A stretch of 42,944 nucleotides of DNA from a virus: the IMG/VR virus record IMGVR_UViG_3300001460_000051, positions 1 to 42,944 of that record; one strand, written 5' to 3'. The number at the start of each line of letters is the position of its first letter. Within the stretch, counting starts at the first letter, position 1. Shown in pieces: positions 13,967 to 21,876 of the stretch. The notes beneath the pieces are model-generated. The model had not been told where the DNA came from and ran no database searches. It saw nothing but the letters and a program-made list of their open reading frames with translations. The translations under genes were made by a program, and so were the position numbers.

Positions 13967-16270
13967 TTATGCAGGGAATTCAGCTCCTGTTGGAAGAATG
14001 TTGAAATCTAGGTAAATGAATTCTGCCGTTTTAGTAGGTTGTATGTATATAGCACCTCTTAATTCGTTTCTATCAATTACCTCAGGTCCATTATTTGAAT
14101 CATTCATAACAACTTTAAACGCGTATAAACCTTGTCTTTGTTGTACTGACTCTAGATATGGATTAACTTGTCCTAAAAATACATTTCTGGTAGCTGCTGT
14201 ATTTTGTTCAAATACTAAATTATCAGATATTTGTGAAATATAATTTTTAAGTGCAATTAACAATCTTCTAACATTTACTCTATCTAAAGCACTTGCTTGA
14301 GTTTGTAGAGTTTTCTGTCCAAATACTACAACTCCTCTTCCTGGGAATGTTGCTATTGGATTTACTTTACCTACATATAGAGTATCTCTGTTTGCTTGAG
14401 TTAATTTTCTTTCTGCTTGAACTACTTGACCTAATCCACCTCTGTTTATACCTGCTGGTGCGAACCATGCTTCTGCTGTTCTATCATTAGCTGCATAAAC
14501 TCCTGGGATTAATGTTCCTGCTGGTACCCAAACTCTTTGTGCTGAATCTGGATCTGTTACCATACACCATGGCCAATATGACGCTGCGTATGATGTGTCT
14601 TTTGATGCTGCTGTTCCAACAATTGCTGTTATAGATGAATCATATAATTCAAGATCTAATATTACAATATTATCTCCTCTATTTTCAGTATTTGAAACTA
14701 AAGAATTTAATGGTGTTGAGAATGCAGATTGAACTAATCCTGGGGCTGATATAATATTATATTTGTAATCATCTTTATTAGCTAATAAATTAATTGCATC
14801 CGTGTAATTTCCACCTAATAATCCTTGAGAATCAAGAGCTGAAATTTTATCATAATATAATCCTTTTCCAGTTAATATTGATCCTTGAGCATCTCCAAAT
14901 GCACCCGATGCTGCTACTGGAATAGAAGCTGTAAATTGTGATTTTGCAGTTCCTGAATTGTCAAAATAATTTGGGGTTTTGTAATGTACTTCTTTTACTC
15001 TTAAATATCTTGAAGCGTTTGGATAAGATCCTGTTGTTTGTAAATATGGATCAGCTGTTCCTGCTCCTCTTAATACTTGTGTTTGATCACCAATTATTCT
15101 TGAAATGTAATTTGGTGAAGTTGGATCTAATGATACATTATTAAAACTTTCAAGAACTGATTTTGCTCTTGTTGTATCATTACCTTGTCTTACTATTACA
15201 CTAAATGTACCAGATGAAGTATTTGGTGATGAAATTTCCCATCTTAAATTATCTCTAGTTCCATTTGTTAAAGCACCTTGAGAATTTAAAGCTCCTGCAC
15301 TATTCATAATAGTACCTTGACCTATTGATTCTAATGTGAAAGCATTTGCATCTGTAATATCAGCATCTACTAATGTAAATGTTAAAGCTGTATCTGCATT
15401 ACCAATATTTGCTGCAGCTACTGTAAGTACGTCACCTACTGCGTATCCTGATGCTGCTGTATTTGCTACAATAGCTGTTGGAACTGCTGTTAAATCTGCA
15501 TTTACAATTGTTAATATAAGATCTGTACCACCACTTGTTGTAGCACCTAATGATCCAGATGCTATAATTAATGTATCTCCTGCAACATATCCTGAACCTG
15601 TATTTGCTACTGTAGCTGAAGTGATTGATGTAGGGCTTGCTACTATAACTGTAGCTGTACCACCTGTACCAGTACCTGAACCACTTGTTAAAGCTACTGT
15701 ATAAGAAGCTGCTACCATTCCTGCACCTGGAGTTGATTCTGCTAATACTGCACTTTGGCTAAATTGACCACTACCTGATGATAATGTTACATTAACTTTT
15801 AATCCTGATGATGAACCGCCTGTTGCATCTACGTCATCGAATTGTCCTGCTGTTGCTCCTAAAGCACCACCAATTCCAGTTCCTGCATTATATGAACCAA
15901 ATAAATTAGCTGAAGCTGGTATATCACCGCTTTCTTGATCATTAAATATTGTTGATGAAGTTGCTGCTGTAAATGAACCAGAAGCTACTCTAGTAACAAT
16001 TAAAGAAGTACCTCCATTTTGGAAATAGTTGTAAGCTGAAATAGATGTTAGGAATGTATATTCACTAGTATCATTTGCTGAACCACTTTCAAAGGTAGTA
16101 CCAAAATTAGCTTGATACTCACTATAAGTAGTAATAAGCTTTGGAATATTTACTTGACCTTTTACTGTAGGTCCAATTATCGCTGCACCAGCTTGTATCG
16201 GTTGAGAAGTTATTTGAGATTGATCATTCTCTCTTGCTAATACTCCCGGGGAAATTAATGTTTCTGCCAT
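13967..16270 (-). CDS. 18: Contractile tail sheath protein, gp18-like
   Basis: This 767-aa protein is the tail sheath subunit whose contraction drives the tube through the host envelope. The N-terminus (LISPGVLARENDQSQI, IQAGAAIIGPTVKGQVN) and the C-terminal domain (LGQVNPYLESVQQRQGLYAF, FIYLDFNILPTGAEFP) are typical of gp18 homologues. The insertion at residues about 110-310 (coding positions 15341-15943) is rich in Gly, Ala, Thr and Ser, and holds two related blocks (GYVAGDTLIIASGSLG around 227 and GYAVGDVLTVAAANIG around 275). This is probably a surface-exposed beta-repeat domain added to the sheath core. The gene is followed by the tube gene, as in T4, and preceded by a variant late-type motif. 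Confidence 0.93.
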   Translation of the reverse strand: MAETLISPGVLARENDQSQITSQPIQAGAAIIGPTVKGQVNIPKLITTYSEYQANFGTTFESGSANDTSEYTFLTSISAYNYFQNGGTSLIVTRVASGSFTAATSSTIFNDQESGDIPASANLFGSYNAGTGIGGALGATAGQFDDVDATGGSSSGLKVNVTLSSGSGQFSQSAVLAESTPGAGMVAASYTVALTSGSGTGTGGTATVIVASPTSITSATVANTGSGYVAGDTLIIASGSLGATTSGGTDLILTIVNADLTAVPTAIVANTAASGYAVGDVLTVAAANIGNADTALTFTLVDADITDANAFTLESIGQGTIMNSAGALNSQGALTNGTRDNLRWEISSPNTSSGTFSVIVRQGNDTTRAKSVLESFNNVSLDPTSPNYISRIIGDQTQVLRGAGTADPYLQTTGSYPNASRYLRVKEVHYKTPNYFDNSGTAKSQFTASIPVAASGAFGDAQGSILTGKGLYYDKISALDSQGLLGGNYTDAINLLANKDDYKYNIISAPGLVQSAFSTPLNSLVSNTENRGDNIVILDLELYDSSITAIVGTAASKDTSYAASYWPWCMVTDPDSAQRVWVPAGTLIPGVYAANDRTAEAWFAPAGINRGGLGQVVQAERKLTQANRDTLYVGKVNPIATFPGRGVVVFGQKTLQTQASALDRVNVRRLLIALKNYISQISDNLVFEQNTAATRNVFLGQVNPYLESVQQRQGLYAFKVVMNDSNNGPEVIDRNELRGAIYIQPTKTAEFIYLDFNILPTGAEFPA
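15341..15943 (-). repeat. Coding repeat insertion within the tail sheath
   Basis: This stretch encodes sheath residues about 110-310, a low-complexity Gly/Ala/Thr/Ser insertion. Two copies of a unit of roughly 30-35 residues are visible, each with G-Y-x-x-G-D-x-L and ending in L-T-I-V-N-A-D-L or L-T-F-T-L-V-D-A-D-I. The flanking sheath sequence is not repetitive. Confidence 0.6.
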
Positions 16271-16293
16271 GTTGTTTAATTGTTATATTTTGA

Positions 16294-16303
16294 TAATAAA
16301 TAT
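16294..16303 (-). promoter_or_regulatory. Late promoter motif (variant) before the sheath gene
   Basis: The coding strand reads ATATTTATTA, one mismatch from the ATATTTATAA consensus, ending 23 nt before the sheath ATG. It lies in the 52-nt gap between the small coiled-coil gene and the sheath gene. Confidence 0.55.
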
Positions 16304-16322
16304 ATGAGCTTTTGTCAAAAAT

Positions 16323-16568
16323 TTAATTATTAGGGGAAAATTCACCAGTATCTAAAGAAATTGTTCCTTTGCCATATTTCTCTTCTAATTCTTTAGCTAC
16401 TACGAGTTCTTCTTTTCTTAAATCAACTAAACTCACTTTTAATTCTTCTTTTTGAGCTTGAAGTTGCATTATTTGCACCTCTATAGCTCCTGTTGTTTCT
16501 ACTATTTGGTTAAATTTAATTTTTAAATCACTAACCTTTTTAATTTCTTCTTCTGTTAATTTTGTCAT
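16323..16568 (-). CDS. Small coiled-coil protein
   Basis: This 81-aa protein is almost entirely a charged amphipathic helix (residues about 4-64) with heptad-like hydrophobic spacing, for example VQIMQLQAQKEELKVSLVDLRK, and a short polar tail. I cannot assign a function. It lies between the 506-aa fibre-like gene and the sheath gene, so a tail or fibre-assembly role, perhaps as a chaperone, is plausible from position only. No late-type motif precedes it; it is probably co-transcribed with the upstream gene. Confidence 0.65.
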   Translation of the reverse strand: MTKLTEEEIKKVSDLKIKFNQIVETTGAIEVQIMQLQAQKEELKVSLVDLRKEELVVAKELEEKYGKGTISLDTGEFSPNN

Positions 16569-16607
16569 ATTATACGTATTAAAACTTATTGTTAAAAACT
16601 ATTATTA

Positions 16608-18128
16608 TTATTCTGGTTGTTGAGGAATAAGTGTTATTTCAATTGTTCCCCCAACTGATAAACCAGCACCATTAAATGCATGTCCAGTACCATCATTAAC
16701 TAATCTTACTGAAATTCCTGCTGAAGTTCCGTTATTTGTTAAATAACTAACATCACCACCACCAAATAAGTTAGGTGTTTGATTAACTAGTGTAATTGAT
16801 CCTGATGGATTTGTTCCTATATTCATAGCTCCTCCACCAACACCCAAACAATGGAAACCAAATACAGCTGTTGATTGTAATTGAGCAATTCTACTTGATG
16901 GAGTAGCAAAATCTTCTCCTCTTTCTGCACATAATAAATTTACATTCATCTGGCAAGCATAATTCGTATCGTTTCTTAGCTTAGGTATTGGGTGAAGCCC
17001 AGCATCAGCTAATGGGGTATATAAAAATATAGCTTCACTTGTACTTGTAACATTTTTATTTTGAATAAAAAACTTAGCTGTTTGAATTGCATTTACAACA
17101 TTGTTTTCTAAATCTAAACCATTACCAGCTGCAAAGTAACTTCCTGTTGGTGTAGTTATAGCACTTTGAGCATAAACACTACCACTATAAACATGAAGAT
17201 CATTTGAAGATGAAACTGCTACTTTTGCATTAGCTGCTGATGTGCCACCTACAGCAAATGCAACCCTAGCTGCTCCACTTGTTGATTCATTAGATACATA
17301 AGTATCACCTGCAAAATCAAATCTTGTTTGAGTTGCAGATCTAAAAGCTGTATTAGTACCATCATGAACTTCTAAACCTGTAGATGTTGAAGATCCTGAT
17401 ATATATGCCCCTTCATTAGTAGTTGCAAATCTTCTTACATTATTATAAAATAATTGAACATCAGTATTTTCATTTGCAATTAAAAGAGTTTCATCATTAT
17501 TCATATTTTTTAATATGAATTGATCTGTTTGCCATTGTGTTTTAGCTCCATCCGCACTTTGTGTAAAGAAAAATGTATCACCATCATTATACATTGCAGC
17601 TGATCCTAAAGCACCTACAGCATCATTAAAGTGTAAACTACCTGTTATTTTTGTTGTGTTTGATGTTGACTTTCCTAATTCTGCATTGTTTAATGCGAAA
17701 AAATTTCCTGTAAGAATATCCCCAGATGCCGTTATATTATTTCTTACCTCAAGATTTCCAACAATTATTGCACTTTCAGATGCTGTTATACTACTTACAT
17801 CAATTGAAGTAGCATCTACTTCTCCTGTTACTATAATTCCATTAGTGCTTGTAGCTAATTTAGTAGCTTCATTATATTTTAATATTACATTTCCACCTCC
17901 ACCAGCTGATGCTGTAAAGTTAGATTGTGAAATTGCTGATACATTATCTGTCAATACTAAATCACCTCCTAAAGATACTTTAGAATTGGCTGTAGTTGAT
18001 AATGAACCTGATATTGTTATAGCGTAATCACCTACTCCTGTAAATGCATTAAAAGATTGAGATACTTGAGATGCTAAAACAGGTTGCCCTGTTGTTACAC
18101 CAGCATTTGAAAATGTTAATTTAGACAT
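16608..18128 (-). CDS. Fibre-like virion protein
   Basis: This 506-aa protein looks like a phage fibre or other surface protein. It is Ser/Thr/Asn/Gly-rich and beta-strand-rich, with many repeats of the fibre-type pattern I-T-G-S/A-S-G-x-L (ITISGSLST, ITASGDILTG, ITGSLHFND). The N-terminal segment (FSNAGVTTGQPVLASQVSQSFNAFTG) resembles the attachment segment of baseplate-bound fibres. The C-terminal 150 residues contain a distinct Cys-containing region (CQMNVNLLCAERGED, FHCLGVGGGAMN) that may be the receptor-facing tip. It has its own late-type motif at 18146 and is followed by the small coiled-coil gene. Exact role not known. Confidence 0.68.
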   Translation of the reverse strand: MSKLTFSNAGVTTGQPVLASQVSQSFNAFTGVGDYAITISGSLSTTANSKVSLGGDLVLTDNVSAISQSNFTASAGGGGNVILKYNEATKLATSTNGIIVTGEVDATSIDVSSITASESAIIVGNLEVRNNITASGDILTGNFFALNNAELGKSTSNTTKITGSLHFNDAVGALGSAAMYNDGDTFFFTQSADGAKTQWQTDQFILKNMNNDETLLIANENTDVQLFYNNVRRFATTNEGAYISGSSTSTGLEVHDGTNTAFRSATQTRFDFAGDTYVSNESTSGAARVAFAVGGTSAANAKVAVSSSNDLHVYSGSVYAQSAITTPTGSYFAAGNGLDLENNVVNAIQTAKFFIQNKNVTSTSEAIFLYTPLADAGLHPIPKLRNDTNYACQMNVNLLCAERGEDFATPSSRIAQLQSTAVFGFHCLGVGGGAMNIGTNPSGSITLVNQTPNLFGGGDVSYLTNNGTSAGISVRLVNDGTGHAFNGAGLSVGGTIEITLIPQQPE

Positions 18129-18145
18129 ACTATTCTTTTATTTTA

Positions 18146-18155
18146 TTATAAATAT
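18146..18155 (-). promoter_or_regulatory. Late promoter motif before the 506-aa fibre-like gene
   Basis: The coding strand reads ATATTTATAA, ending 17 nt before the ATG and overlapping the stop codon of the upstream glycosyltransferase gene by one base. The leader downstream is TAAAATAAAAGAATAGT. Confidence 0.65.
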
Positions 18156-19357
18156 CAATAATTTTTTTCTAATTGACGGTTTGTAGCATCTATTACTATT
18201 TGAGATTCAATTGATGTAGTACACTCATAATGTCTATCTGTGTCTTTATGTTCGGGGCACCACTCCCAATCACCCGCGTCTAATTGAACTTTATTAAAAC
18301 ATCCCCCACATTTATCTTTTGGTGCTTCTACCCTTTCACAATCTTCAAACTCACTATAAGCTTCACTAAACCCTGATATCATAACAACAGGTGTTCCTAA
18401 TCCCCATGCTAACCAACTTAACCCACTTCCTATACCAATAAAAGCTTTAGCATTCATTATATCATTAGCTCTTTCACTTAATGGATAATCTCCTGTTTTA
18501 TCAATTACACCTTTTAAAGTACCACCTAATTTAGAATCATGCCATTTATCACCTAAAGGTTCTTGAGTAATCATTACTACTTTATAACCTTTATTATTTA
18601 AATGATCTATTACATCTTGCCAACCACCTTTACGATTCCAATACTTAGCATGAGATGAACCATGAGGTGCTATACAAACATAATCACTATCAATTGTAGA
18701 TCCTGTATTTTTAAATGATAATTTAGGTTTAATTTCTTTATTATCTAATCCTAATATATCGTATGAAGCTCCTTGTAATGGGATTTTTCTAAAATCTAAA
18801 GGATTTCTATTATAGTTAATTTCTTTATCTTTATTATAATGCCAACCAACCTCATACATAGCATATAAATCAAATATTTCTGTAGCTGGTTCTACAAATT
18901 CTATTTCTGGGTATGTGCTTTCAAACCATTTATTATGAAATGTAGAGACTACCAATTTACATTTATGTTTTTTTCTAAATTCTTCAGCATATGGAAACCA
19001 TGCTAAAGTATCACCTATTGCTTTAGAAGCAAAATGAATATACACTTTTTTATCTTCAGCATTATAAAAATCTTCAAAAACTAATTTATTATTTTCTTTA
19101 TCTGTTACTTGAATTTTATAATCAACAAAATATTCTTTTCCAGTTTTACACCACATATTATTAGTTATATCTGATTCGTATACAACTGTATTATTTTTTT
19201 GATCTATAAACTTTACATTATAATTTTTTTTATTTTTACCTAAAACTTCAAATTTACCCCCCATAATATAATTTGATGAAAAGGTATTTTTAGGTAATTT
19301 AAATTTAACTGGTTTTTTAATTAAATTATTATATTCTTTTATTAGAATTTCTTTCAT
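18155..19357 (-). CDS. TibC/BAHT-like protein O-heptosyltransferase
   Basis: This 400-aa protein matches the bacterial autotransporter heptosyltransferase (BAHT, TibC/AAH-type) architecture in order and length. An N-terminal beta-rich domain (1-100) is followed by a GT-B core with AIGDTLAWFPYAEEFRKKHKC (113-133) and APHGSSHAKYWNRKGGWQ (230-247). The donor-site segment is FIGIGSGLSWLAWGLGTPVVM (306-326). At the C-terminus, four cysteines (350, 353, 367, 379; C-x2-C-x13-C-x11-C) fit the metal-binding finger of TibC. Known members transfer heptose to many serines of repetitive surface proteins. Here the gene closes a glycan cassette a few kb from a Ser-rich collagen-like fibre, the obvious candidate acceptor (inference). 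The first 4 nt overlap the upstream gene. The sugar transferred is unknown. Confidence 0.85.
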   Translation of the reverse strand: MKEILIKEYNNLIKKPVKFKLPKNTFSSNYIMGGKFEVLGKNKKNYNVKFIDQKNNTVVYESDITNNMWCKTGKEYFVDYKIQVTDKENNKLVFEDFYNAEDKKVYIHFASKAIGDTLAWFPYAEEFRKKHKCKLVVSTFHNKWFESTYPEIEFVEPATEIFDLYAMYEVGWHYNKDKEINYNRNPLDFRKIPLQGASYDILGLDNKEIKPKLSFKNTGSTIDSDYVCIAPHGSSHAKYWNRKGGWQDVIDHLNNKGYKVVMITQEPLGDKWHDSKLGGTLKGVIDKTGDYPLSERANDIMNAKAFIGIGSGLSWLAWGLGTPVVMISGFSEAYSEFEDCERVEAPKDKCGGCFNKVQLDAGDWEWCPEHKDTDRHYECTTSIESQIVIDATNRQLEKNY

Positions 19358-20064
19358 ATATTAAATTCTTTATTAAATTGTTTTTTATATCTTAAATCAT
19401 CTATAAAAGCTTGACCATAAGGTAAAATATTTCCTCTATCAAAATTATGTATTTGTAAATACCACCTCATATTATAATGGTATTGATTGTGAGGTTTTAA
19501 TTTTGCCCTTTCAGTACCTAATATTTCATTGTTCCAAGGATCTTCATTTGGAAACATAATAGATTTTAAATATTCTACATTCCAAATAGCAGCATTATGA
19601 GTTAATAACCACACAGAATCTTGTTGCATTTTAAGTACTCTATTACCTCCAATAAATTTATCTGATGTTTCAAAATCATACCCCCACCAATGTAATTTTT
19701 CATGTATACGAAGACAATCTGCTTGTTCATTATCCATAAATTTAATAAATTCAGGCATAATATTTTTAATGGATCTTTCAGGCCACATATCATCACACAT
19801 TAATAAAACATATTTTGTTTTTATTTTATCTAAAGCATAAATTAACTTATTTGAAAAATCATATTTTGTATAATCTGGTTTGTTAATACTTAAAGGAATA
19901 ATATTTTTATATTCATAATTAAATTTATTATTATCTGATATAACATATATGTTTAAGTCTAGTCCACTAAGAATTTCCCAACTTAATCCTAAACCTTCCC
20001 AACAATTAGAATAACTATCACAAGTTGGAATTAAAACTGATATTTTATTTTTTAAATTCATCAT
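19354..20064 (-). CDS. Glycosyltransferase, GT-A/GT2-like
   Basis: This 236-aa protein has the outline of a GT-A-fold transferase. An N-terminal strand (KISVLIPTCDSY, residues 7-18) is followed by an acidic, metal/nucleotide-sugar-type motif in YVLLMCDDMWPERS (residues about 85-98) and an aromatic acceptor region (KLHWWGYDF). Length is near that of small phage and capsule-type glycosyltransferases. It overlaps the GT4 gene upstream by 20 nt and the BAHT-like gene downstream by 4 nt, so the three are translationally coupled. It probably adds a sugar to a glycan built by the same cassette. Donor and acceptor cannot be read from the sequence, and the GT family number is uncertain. Confidence 0.7.
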   Translation of the reverse strand: MMNLKNKISVLIPTCDSYSNCWEGLGLSWEILSGLDLNIYVISDNNKFNYEYKNIIPLSINKPDYTKYDFSNKLIYALDKIKTKYVLLMCDDMWPERSIKNIMPEFIKFMDNEQADCLRIHEKLHWWGYDFETSDKFIGGNRVLKMQQDSVWLLTHNAAIWNVEYLKSIMFPNEDPWNNEILGTERAKLKPHNQYHYNMRWYLQIHNFDRGNILPYGQAFIDDLRYKKQFNKEFNI

Positions 20065-20998
20065 ATATTTTAAATAATTCTTTTGTTCTGTTTAACCATG
20101 ATAATTTCTCTGAAGTTTCTAAACATTGTCTTCTATAAGAATTCCAGTTTTTTAGAATATCTTTTAATCCTCTATCCATTTCAAAAATATCACGAGGTGC
20201 TCTCCAACATCCATTTAAATCAACTTCCATTTCCCAATCAGCTATAACAGGTAAACCTGCCGACATAGCTTCTAACATTGTTAAATTAGGATGGCCTGCC
20301 TCCAACATTGTGGGGTGGACAAAAATATCATGAGAATGAAATAAATCTAATAATTCTGTGTTTGGTGTATCAAATACTAAATTTAAATTAGGATAATTTA
20401 ACATCCAAATATGACCATTAAAGAAATTTTTATTATTAGAAGGTCCTGCTATTGTAATTTCTAAATTATTTATCATAGCTAAACCTAATCCATATTCAAA
20501 TCCTTTTCTATCAAATGTTCTATCACCCCCTAACCCATTATTAGCTAACATTAATAATTTTGGGTTTGATGGTTTTTTATTAAATTTAGGATAAAACTCA
20601 TTTACATTAACACCATGTGAAAAATAAACACATTTAGGATGGTTATCAAAATATTTAACTAACCAATTAGCTGGCATTAATGATATTAAAGATCCTTCTA
20701 TTGCTTTTAAATTTTCTCTATATACATGAGAATCTTTACCATAATGTAAAACATGATGATCATGTAGTTGGTAAATATATGGTATACCTCTTTCTTGTAA
20801 ACCAATAGCTAAATTAGCTACATGACAATGTACAATATCAAAATCATCTAATTTAATATCAGATGCCATTTTATGAGTTGAATCATGACCTAATATAGTT
20901 TGATTTACTTCAAATTCCCAAATAATTTTTTCTATCGCTCCCCAATTTTTAGGGGGGATTGATAACCCACAAGCTGGGTCTACATGACATATTTTCAT
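20045..20998 (-). CDS. Glycosyltransferase family 4-type (GT-B)
   Basis: This 317-aa protein has GT4 features. The N-terminal Rossmann half contains DIVHCHVANLAIGLQ and YIYQLHDHHVL. The C-terminal half carries the diagnostic donor-binding segment HDIFVHPTMLEAGHPNLTMLEAMSAGLPVIAD (about 225-256), with the E-x7-E arrangement. It probably extends the sugar chain attached by another member of the cassette. Its start overlaps the FkbM gene end by 4 nt and its end overlaps the GT-A-like gene by 20 nt. No signal peptide or membrane helix is visible, so it is cytoplasmic. Donor and acceptor are unknown. Confidence 0.85.
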   Translation of the reverse strand: MKICHVDPACGLSIPPKNWGAIEKIIWEFEVNQTILGHDSTHKMASDIKLDDFDIVHCHVANLAIGLQERGIPYIYQLHDHHVLHYGKDSHVYRENLKAIEGSLISLMPANWLVKYFDNHPKCVYFSHGVNVNEFYPKFNKKPSNPKLLMLANNGLGGDRTFDRKGFEYGLGLAMINNLEITIAGPSNNKNFFNGHIWMLNYPNLNLVFDTPNTELLDLFHSHDIFVHPTMLEAGHPNLTMLEAMSAGLPVIADWEMEVDLNGCWRAPRDIFEMDRGLKDILKNWNSYRRQCLETSEKLSWLNRTKELFKIYDEFKK

Positions 20999-21876
20999 TT
21001 TAAAAATGCTATATTATTATATCCTTTTTTATCATCTACCCAAATTTTATACCCATTTGAATGTAAAAAGTCTTCTACTTTTATTTCATTAATATCATTA
21101 ACTCTTTCATAAATAATAACTTTAGGCTTTGAAATTTTGTTAAAATCTAAAGCCATTATTAACTCATCATCTATACCTTCTACATCAATATGTAACCAAT
21201 CTAAATTATTAAATTTATTTTCAACTAAAAGTTCATTAATACCTATAGATTCTTTTTCAACTTCTTGTATATTAGAATAAAAATTTAATAAATGTTCTTT
21301 ATCTACAGAATTAGTATGACCTTCACCATCTAAAGCTTCATAAAATTTTACTTTACCTCCTTTTGGAGTAATTAATTTATTTAATAAAGTAACATTTTGA
21401 TCATTATAATTTTGTTTTAATTTTAAAAATGGATCAGTAGATGCTTCAACTAATAATACTTTAGAAAAAAGTTGACGGTGATATAAATGAACCCATTCTC
21501 CTGTTGACCCATCATTTGTTCCTATAGCAACACCTTTAGTATTTAAATTTGAAGCACACCATAAATCAAATGCTATTTCTGATTGAGTTCCATGTTCTAA
21601 ACTATTCCATTGAACTTTACCAACTTCAACTCCTTTAGATGTAGATATTTTTAAAGTACAACCATCAAACCAATTATGCCAACATTTTCTACCTGGGATT
21701 AAATCAACTTCATATAATTTATTATCACCATGAGTTCTAAAAATTTCAACTTTTAAAGGTAAATTATCTTCTGGAAAAAAGAATTTGATATTATCTTTTA
21801 CTGCTACTTCTATTGTAGTTGATGAGCGCAATTGTGCTTGTGCACCTGTAACCTTTATGTCAATAAATTTATTCAT
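20995..21876 (-). CDS. FkbM-family SAM-dependent methyltransferase
   Basis: This 293-aa protein carries an FkbM-type methyltransferase domain in its C-terminal two thirds. Motif I is GVAIGTNDGSTGEW (115-128), the ribose-binding acid follows in LLVEAS (141-146), and LDWLHIDVEGIDDELIMAL (225-243) contains the family's IDVEG signature. The first 110 residues form a separate beta-rich domain of unknown role. Members commonly O-methylate sugars in natural products and surface glycans. In this cassette, flanked by glycosyltransferases with overlapping ends (1 nt and 4 nt), capping or decorating a phage-made glycan is the likely role (inference). Confidence 0.85.
   Translation of the reverse strand: MNKFIDIKVTGAQAQLRSSTTIEVAVKDNIKFFFPEDNLPLKVEIFRTHGDNKLYEVDLIPGRKCWHNWFDGCTLKISTSKGVEVGKVQWNSLEHGTQSEIAFDLWCASNLNTKGVAIGTNDGSTGEWVHLYHRQLFSKVLLVEASTDPFLKLKQNYNDQNVTLLNKLITPKGGKVKFYEALDGEGHTNSVDKEHLLNFYSNIQEVEKESIGINELLVENKFNNLDWLHIDVEGIDDELIMALDFNKISKPKVIIYERVNDINEIKVEDFLHSNGYKIWVDDKKGYNNIAFLK

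Noticed and set aside
15336-15704. Plus-strand open frame of 122 codons opposite the sheath insertion
   Set aside because: It is the complement of the Ala/Thr/Gly-rich repeat insertion in the sheath and has a Val/Ala/Pro-rich low-complexity product typical of such shadows.
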